Below are positions 6,599 through 10,436 of a DNA stretch of 10,436 bases, piece by piece. Under the pieces are notes generated by a model. The model made no database searches and had not been told where the DNA came from. It worked only from the letters and a program-made list of their open reading frames with translations. Source of the DNA: an uncultured Brevundimonas sp. (lineage in GTDB: Bacteria; Pseudomonadota; Alphaproteobacteria; Caulobacterales; Caulobacteraceae); the NCBI GenBank assembly GCA_946481405.1, contig CAMLNY010000012.1:1-10436 (forward strand), written 5' to 3'. The translations under genes were made by a program, and so were the position numbers. Each line of letters starts with the position of its first letter. Position 1 is the stretch's first letter.

Positions 6599-8003
6599 AT
6601 GGCCGAGCTGTCGAAGAGCCGCAAACGCTGGATTCTGGTCGCCACGGTTCTGGGGTCCAGCCTGACCTTCATCGACGGGTCGGCGCTGGGCGTGGCCCTG
6701 CCCTCGATCCAGCGCGACCTCGGCGCGGGCCCGGCGGCGGCCCAGTGGATTTCCAACGCCTATCTGCTGACGCTGGGGGCGCTGGTCCTGATCGGCGGGG
6801 CGGCGGGTGACCGGTTCGGACGGCGACGGGTCTTTCTCATAGGGGTCGGGGTGTTCGCCCTGTCGTCCATCGGCTGTGGACTGGCCCCCAACGCGCAACT
6901 GTTGATCGTCGGGCGGGCGGTGCAGGGGATCGGCGCGGCCCTGCTGACGCCGGGGGCGCTGGCCCTGATCGGGGCGACCTTTCCCGAGAAGGAGCGGGGC
7001 GCGGCCTTCGGAGCGTGGGCGGGGGCCGGCGCCCTGTTCGGCATGGTCGGACCGCTGGTCGGCGGCTGGCTGGCGGATCACGCCGACTGGCGCGCTATCT
7101 TCTGGATCAATGTCCCGCTCGCCGTGCTGACGGTGGTCGTGGCTGGGCGCCGTGCTCGCCATCGGGGGGCTGGGCGCCCTGATCTGGGCGCTGACGGCGG
7201 CGCCCGATCTGGGCTGGGACCATCCGGGAGTGATCGGCGGGCTGGTCGGCGGGGCCCTGCTGCTGGCCGGCTTCCTGTGGGCCGAGGCGAGGGAAGCGCA
7301 TCCGATGATGCCGCTCGGCCTGTTCCGGTCGCGGGTGTTCTCGGGCGTCAATCTTCTGACCCTCCTGCTCTATTTCGCGCTCGGCGGGGCGATGTTCTTC
7401 CTGCCGTTCGAGCTGATCCGGGTGCACGGCTGGTCGGCGACGGGGGCGGGCTCGGCCATGCTGCCGTTCGCGGCCGTGATGGGGTTGTTCTCGGGCGCGG
7501 CCGGGAAGCTGGCCGACCGGTTCGGGGCGAGACTGTCGCTGAGCGTCGGGCCGGTGCTGGCGGGGGTCGGGCTGGGGCTGCTGGCCGTGATGCCGCCGGA
7601 CGCCAGCTATGTGGACGGGCCGCTGCTCGGGATGACGGTCGTCGCCGTCGGCATGACGCTCGCCGTCGGGCCCCTGACGGCGGCGGTCATGGGGGCGGTG
7701 AAGGAGGGGCATACGGGCGTGGCCTCCGGCGTCAACAACGCGGTGGCGCGGATCGGGGGGCTACTGGCCATCGCCCTGCTGGGCGTTCTGTTGTCTGCCG
7801 TCTTCGTGGCCGGGGTCGAGGCGCCGGACGCGCGCCAGCAACTCGGGGCCGTGATGGCCGGCGAAGGCGACCTATCGGAGGGCGCGGTCGCCGCCTTCCA
7901 CCGGGCGTTCCAGACGGTGATGGTCGTGTGCGCCGTCTGCGCGATCCTCGGCGGGCTCATCGGTCTGCTGACCGCGCCCGGCAAGCCTCAGAAGACGGTG
8001 TAG
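6599..8003 (+). pseudogene. DHA2-type MFS multidrug exporter, frame-broken
   Basis: Two frames together spell one 14-TM MFS drug/H+ antiporter. The first (6599 to about 7141) gives LTFIDGSALGVALP (TM1), motif A GDRFGRRR (70-77), motif C ending GPLVGG (151-156), and WRAIFWINVPLAVLTVVV (TM6). The second (from about 7140, +1 frame, to the TAG at 8001) continues WLGAVLAIGGLGALIW (TM7) through a GVASGVNNAVARIGG segment to the end. Family members have a polar loop of roughly 15-20 residues (often with VPESRD) between these; it is absent. This indicates a deletion whose length leaves remainder 2 on division by three, rather than a single-base slip, within about 7133-7145. No stop occurs soon after in the original frame. 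A GTG at 7152 could start the C-terminal half, but has no clear Shine-Dalgarno. Sequencing or assembly error is the main alternative. The 3' end overlaps the convergent hydrolase gene by 16 bp. Confidence 0.85.
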
Positions 8004-9133
8004 AGGGCCTCGATCAACCGTTGCGCCCGGGGGTCGCCGATCAGGTATGGCGACTGGCGGGTCATGGCGTAGGCCGCCGACAGTTTGATGTCCGGATCGG
8101 CCATGACGCAGCTGCCGCCCCAGCCGCAGTGACCGAGCGCGTCCGGATTGGGGCCGAAGATGTTCAGACCCTCGTTGCGCATCAACCCCGCCGCCCAGAC
8201 GATGTCGTAGGGCAGGACCTTGTCGGGACCGGAGATGCGGGGCTTCGTCGCCTCGGCGAGGACGGCGGGAGACAGGATCTGGCGACCGTCCAGCCGGCCC
8301 TCGTCGGCGAAAACGCCCATGGCGCGCGCCAGCGACAGGGCGGTGCCGTGCAGATTGGCGGAGGGGATTTCGATCGACCGCCACTCGGCCGAGCCGCGCC
8401 CGCCGGGGGCCGAGCCCTTGTCGAGGAAGGCGGCGGTCTTGATGGCGTCGATGGGGCCGAGGTCGGGGGCCCTGGATGGCTTGCGCAGGGCGGCGACGCG
8501 CCCGTGCTCGCTCTCGGGCAGGCCGATCCACAGGTCGAGATCGAAGGGCTCGGCGAAGTCCTGACGCAGGGTCTGGCCCAGGGTCCGGCCGTCGGCGAGG
8601 CGGTGCACCTCGTTGGCGAGATAGCCCACAGTGACCGGATGGTAGCCCGAGGCGGTTCCGGGCGGCCACATCGGCGCCTGGGCGGCCAGCTTGTCGAGCA
8701 CCGCCCGCTGGTCGAACCAGATGGCCGGATCGACGGCCTCGGAGAAGCCCGGCAGGCCGTCCTGATGCGACAGCAACTGGGCGACGGTGATGGCGGCCTT
8801 GCCGTTCGCCCCATAGGCCGGCCACAGGTGGGCGACCTTCTCCTCGTAGGCCAGTTTGCCGCGCTGGACAGCCGAGGCCATCAAGAGGGCCATGATCGCC
8901 TTGCCGGAGGAGAAGACGGGGACGAGGGTGTCGTCCGTGAAGGGCGTGCCTTCGCGCGGCTCGGCCACGCCGGCCCAGAGGTCGATGATCGTCTCGCCGG
9001 CGATGACGACCGAGAAGCGTGCGGCCTGTTCGTTCAGCCCGTCCGGGGCGTCGGTGAAGTTGGCGGCGAAAGCGTCCTTGACCGCATGGAAGCGCGGCGG
9101 GCAGACGCCGGAAATCTCGGGCACGGAGGTCAT
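7988..9133 (-). CDS. Serine hydrolase, class C beta-lactamase/EstB-like
   Basis: 381-residue predicted cytoplasmic serine hydrolase of the beta-lactamase/transpeptidase-like fold. The nucleophile motif is SSGK (75-78; Ser75, Lys78 as S-x-x-K), placed after FTDDTLVPVF as in EstB-like esterases. The second motif is GYHP with Tyr164, and the third is HCGWGGS (335-341), taking the place of the KTG box of true beta-lactamases, as in carboxylesterases of family VIII. LLSHQDGLPGF (120-130) is the usual conserved loop. No signal peptide is seen, which favours an esterase or amidase role over periplasmic beta-lactam resistance; the substrate is unknown. The start ATG at 9133 overlaps the upstream flavoprotein stop as ATGA, implying translational coupling. 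The stop lies 16 bp inside the 3' end of the convergent MFS gene. Confidence 0.9.
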   Translation of the reverse strand: MTSVPEISGVCPPRFHAVKDAFAANFTDAPDGLNEQAARFSVVIAGETIIDLWAGVAEPREGTPFTDDTLVPVFSSGKAIMALLMASAVQRGKLAYEEKVAHLWPAYGANGKAAITVAQLLSHQDGLPGFSEAVDPAIWFDQRAVLDKLAAQAPMWPPGTASGYHPVTVGYLANEVHRLADGRTLGQTLRQDFAEPFDLDLWIGLPESEHGRVAALRKPSRAPDLGPIDAIKTAAFLDKGSAPGGRGSAEWRSIEIPSANLHGTALSLARAMGVFADEGRLDGRQILSPAVLAEATKPRISGPDKVLPYDIVWAAGLMRNEGLNIFGPNPDALGHCGWGGSCVMADPDIKLSAAYAMTRQSPYLIGDPRAQRLIEALYTVF

Positions 9134-10356
9134 GCCGGGCTTCTAGCGCCCGTTTGCGACGCCTGCCACCGGAGAACCCCCTGTGCCGCGACGACGCCCG
9201 ACGCGAGGCTGGCCTGCAGAAGATAGCCGCCCGTCGGCGCCTCCCAGTCGATCATCTCTCCGGCGACGAAGACGCCCGGTCGGGCGGTCAGCATCAATGA
9301 AGGATCGAGCGCCTCGAAGCGGACGCCGCCGGCGGTGGAGATGGCTCGGTCCAGTCCCTGGATGCCGGTCAGGGTCAGCCGGACCGCCTTGATCCGCTTC
9401 GCCAGCTTTTCGACGCCCGGCGGGATCTCGCCGATGTCGCGCAGGATGGCGATCGCGACCGGGGACAGGCCGCCAGCCTTCCTCAGATGGTTGGACATCG
9501 AGTCCTTGCCGCGCGGTCGGGCGAGGCGCTCGGCGAGCGCCGGTTCGGACAGGTCGGGGCGGAGGTCGACTGTCAGGACGGCCGAGCCGTCGCGGGCGAT
9601 CGCGTCGCGCAGGGCCGCCGACAGGGCGTAGATCGCCCCGCCCTCGACGCCATAACGGGTCACGACCAGCTGGCCCCGCACCGTGCGGTCGCCGAAGGTC
9701 AGCGCAGCCGGCTTGAGCACGCTCCCGGCGAAGCGTTCGATCAGGATGTCGGACCAGCGTACGTCGAAACCGGCGTTGGCCGGGACGAGAGGGGCGACGG
9801 CCACCCCCTGTTGTTCGAGCGCACCGGTCCATGCGCCGTCGGAGCCCAGTCGGGGCCAGCTGGCGCCGCCCATGGCCAGCACGGTTGCTGCCGGGCGATA
9901 GATGTGCTCGCCGTCGGGCGTGTCGAAGGCCAGCGCCCCGTCCCGCCAGCCGGTCCAGCACGACCGGGTGCGGATCTCGACGCCGAGACCGTCCAGCCGC
10001 GCCAGCCAGGCGCGCAGCAGGGGCGAGGCCTTCATGGCCTTGGGGAAGATCCGGCCGCTGGACCCGGTGAAGGTCGGCTGGCCCAGACCCTCGGCCCACT
10101 GGACCAGATCGTCGCGCGAGAAGGCGTCGAACCAGGGCGCGATGTCGCCCGCAGCCCCGCCGTAGCGGGTCAGGAAGGGCTCCGGATCCTCGGAATGGGT
10201 CAGGTTCAGGCCGCCGCGACCGGCCATGAGCAGTTTCCGCCCCGCCGACGGCATCCGGTCATGGACGACCACCCGGGCGCCGGCCTTCGCCAGAGTCTCG
10301 GCGGCCATGAGCCCTGAGGGCCCGGCTCCGATGATGTGGATGGCGGGATCGGTCAT
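9130..10356 (-). CDS. HI0933/TIGR03862-type FAD flavoprotein
   Basis: 408-residue predicted NAD(P)/FAD-dependent oxidoreductase of the HI0933 (BaiN/YhiN) superfamily, closest by pattern to the TIGR03862 subgroup. The dinucleotide-binding motif is IIGAGPSGLMAAE (8-20). It is followed by the family signature AGRKLLMAGRGGLNLTHSE (38-56), in which the usual GGGRCN is GRGGLN, the form I associate with this subgroup. A second FAD-contact segment is ATVLAMGGASWPRLGSDG (157-174). The C-terminal GVFVAGEMIDWEAPTGGYLLQ (361-381) closes the FAD site. The reaction is unknown; relatives include enzymes reducing bile-acid intermediates or of unassigned role. The start at 10356 (MTDPAIHIIGAG) leaves a short N-terminus before the Rossmann strand, with only a weak GAGAG upstream. 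GCTAGAGA at the same site is a loose match to a Caulobacter-type -10 element. The ATGA overlap couples it to the serine hydrolase. Confidence 0.92.
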   Translation of the reverse strand: MTDPAIHIIGAGPSGLMAAETLAKAGARVVVHDRMPSAGRKLLMAGRGGLNLTHSEDPEPFLTRYGGAAGDIAPWFDAFSRDDLVQWAEGLGQPTFTGSSGRIFPKAMKASPLLRAWLARLDGLGVEIRTRSCWTGWRDGALAFDTPDGEHIYRPAATVLAMGGASWPRLGSDGAWTGALEQQGVAVAPLVPANAGFDVRWSDILIERFAGSVLKPAALTFGDRTVRGQLVVTRYGVEGGAIYALSAALRDAIARDGSAVLTVDLRPDLSEPALAERLARPRGKDSMSNHLRKAGGLSPVAIAILRDIGEIPPGVEKLAKRIKAVRLTLTGIQGLDRAISTAGGVRFEALDPSLMLTARPGVFVAGEMIDWEAPTGGYLLQASLASGVVAAQGVLRWQASQTGARSPA

Positions 10357-10421
10357 TGGGGCTCTCTAGCGCGCGAATGCTTGCGGAGGAACGTCCGGAC
10401 CCCCCATACGCTTGTCGGATC
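10357..10421. promoter_or_regulatory. Intergenic region upstream of the flavoprotein gene
   Basis: These 65 bases must contain the flavoprotein promoter and, if the next start is real, a divergent one. On the plus strand TTGCGG (10381-10386) and CATACG (10405-10410) form a weak -35/-10 pair with an 18-base spacer. On the minus strand, a GCTAGAGA stretch about 10 bases before the flavoprotein ATG loosely fits GCTANAWC. Neither is firm. Confidence 0.2.
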
Positions 10422-10436
10422 ATGAGCGTCGCCTTC
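10422..10436 (+). CDS. Possible 5' end of a divergent gene, cut by the window edge
   Basis: An ATG at 10422 opens a frame reading MSVAF before the window ends. Position and divergent direction relative to the flavoprotein gene make a gene start plausible, but five codons give no family information and no good Shine-Dalgarno precedes it. Confidence 0.3.

Noticed and set aside
7128..7152. Programmed ribosomal frameshift in the MFS gene
   Set aside because: No slippery heptamer is apparent, and residues expected between the halves are missing from both frames, so frameshifting alone would not restore the protein.
5552..7351. Minus-strand open frame of 599 codons across rarD and the MFS gene
   Set aside because: Composition is Arg/Gln/Pro/Gly-rich with no recognisable domain. 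It is antisense to clear membrane-protein genes and is explained by high GC.

Overview
The window looks like ordinary chromosomal DNA from a GC-rich alphaproteobacterium, most likely a Caulobacterales member close to Brevundimonas or Caulobacter. The genus is inferred from high GC, gene families and intergenic repeat style, and was not tested by any search. I see no rRNA, tRNA, CRISPR array, insertion sequence, phage gene or plasmid gene, and no convincing new multi-gene system. The interest lies in intergenic structure and in one broken transporter gene.

Layout from left to right. Positions 1-83 hold a palindromic, repeat-like end. Next come two minus-strand genes read leftwards: an exported SIMPL/DUF541 protein (491-1390) and a HIT-domain protein (84-491), joined by a TGATG stop/start overlap. 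A divergent control region of about 150 bp separates them from mdh (malate dehydrogenase, 1543-2505, plus). mdh converges on a minus-strand pair: zapE (ATPase of the cell-division/AFG1 family, 3185-4291) followed by a small exported YbjN-like protein (2596-3129).

A second divergent region, 4292-4458, is packed with inverted repeats and leads to asd (aspartate-semialdehyde dehydrogenase, 4459-5505, plus). A 157-bp mosaic of stem-loops (5506-5662) separates asd from a RarD/EamA-type membrane protein (5663-6589). That is followed after 9 bp by a DHA2-type MFS drug exporter (6599-8003) whose reading frame is broken near 7133-7145. The break falls where the loop between TM6 and TM7 should be, and several residues of that loop are missing.

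The transporter converges, with a 16-bp overlap, on a minus-strand pair: an HI0933/TIGR03862-type flavoprotein (9130-10356) and a class C beta-lactamase-like serine hydrolase (7988-9133), joined by an ATGA overlap. The last 15 bases may start a divergent gene.

Functionally this is a mix of central metabolism (mdh, asd), division/stress ATPase (zapE), envelope proteins (SIMPL, YbjN-like) and transport or hydrolysis genes. The three co-directional pairs are SIMPL-HIT, zapE-YbjN and flavoprotein-hydrolase; rarD and the MFS remnant form a fourth.
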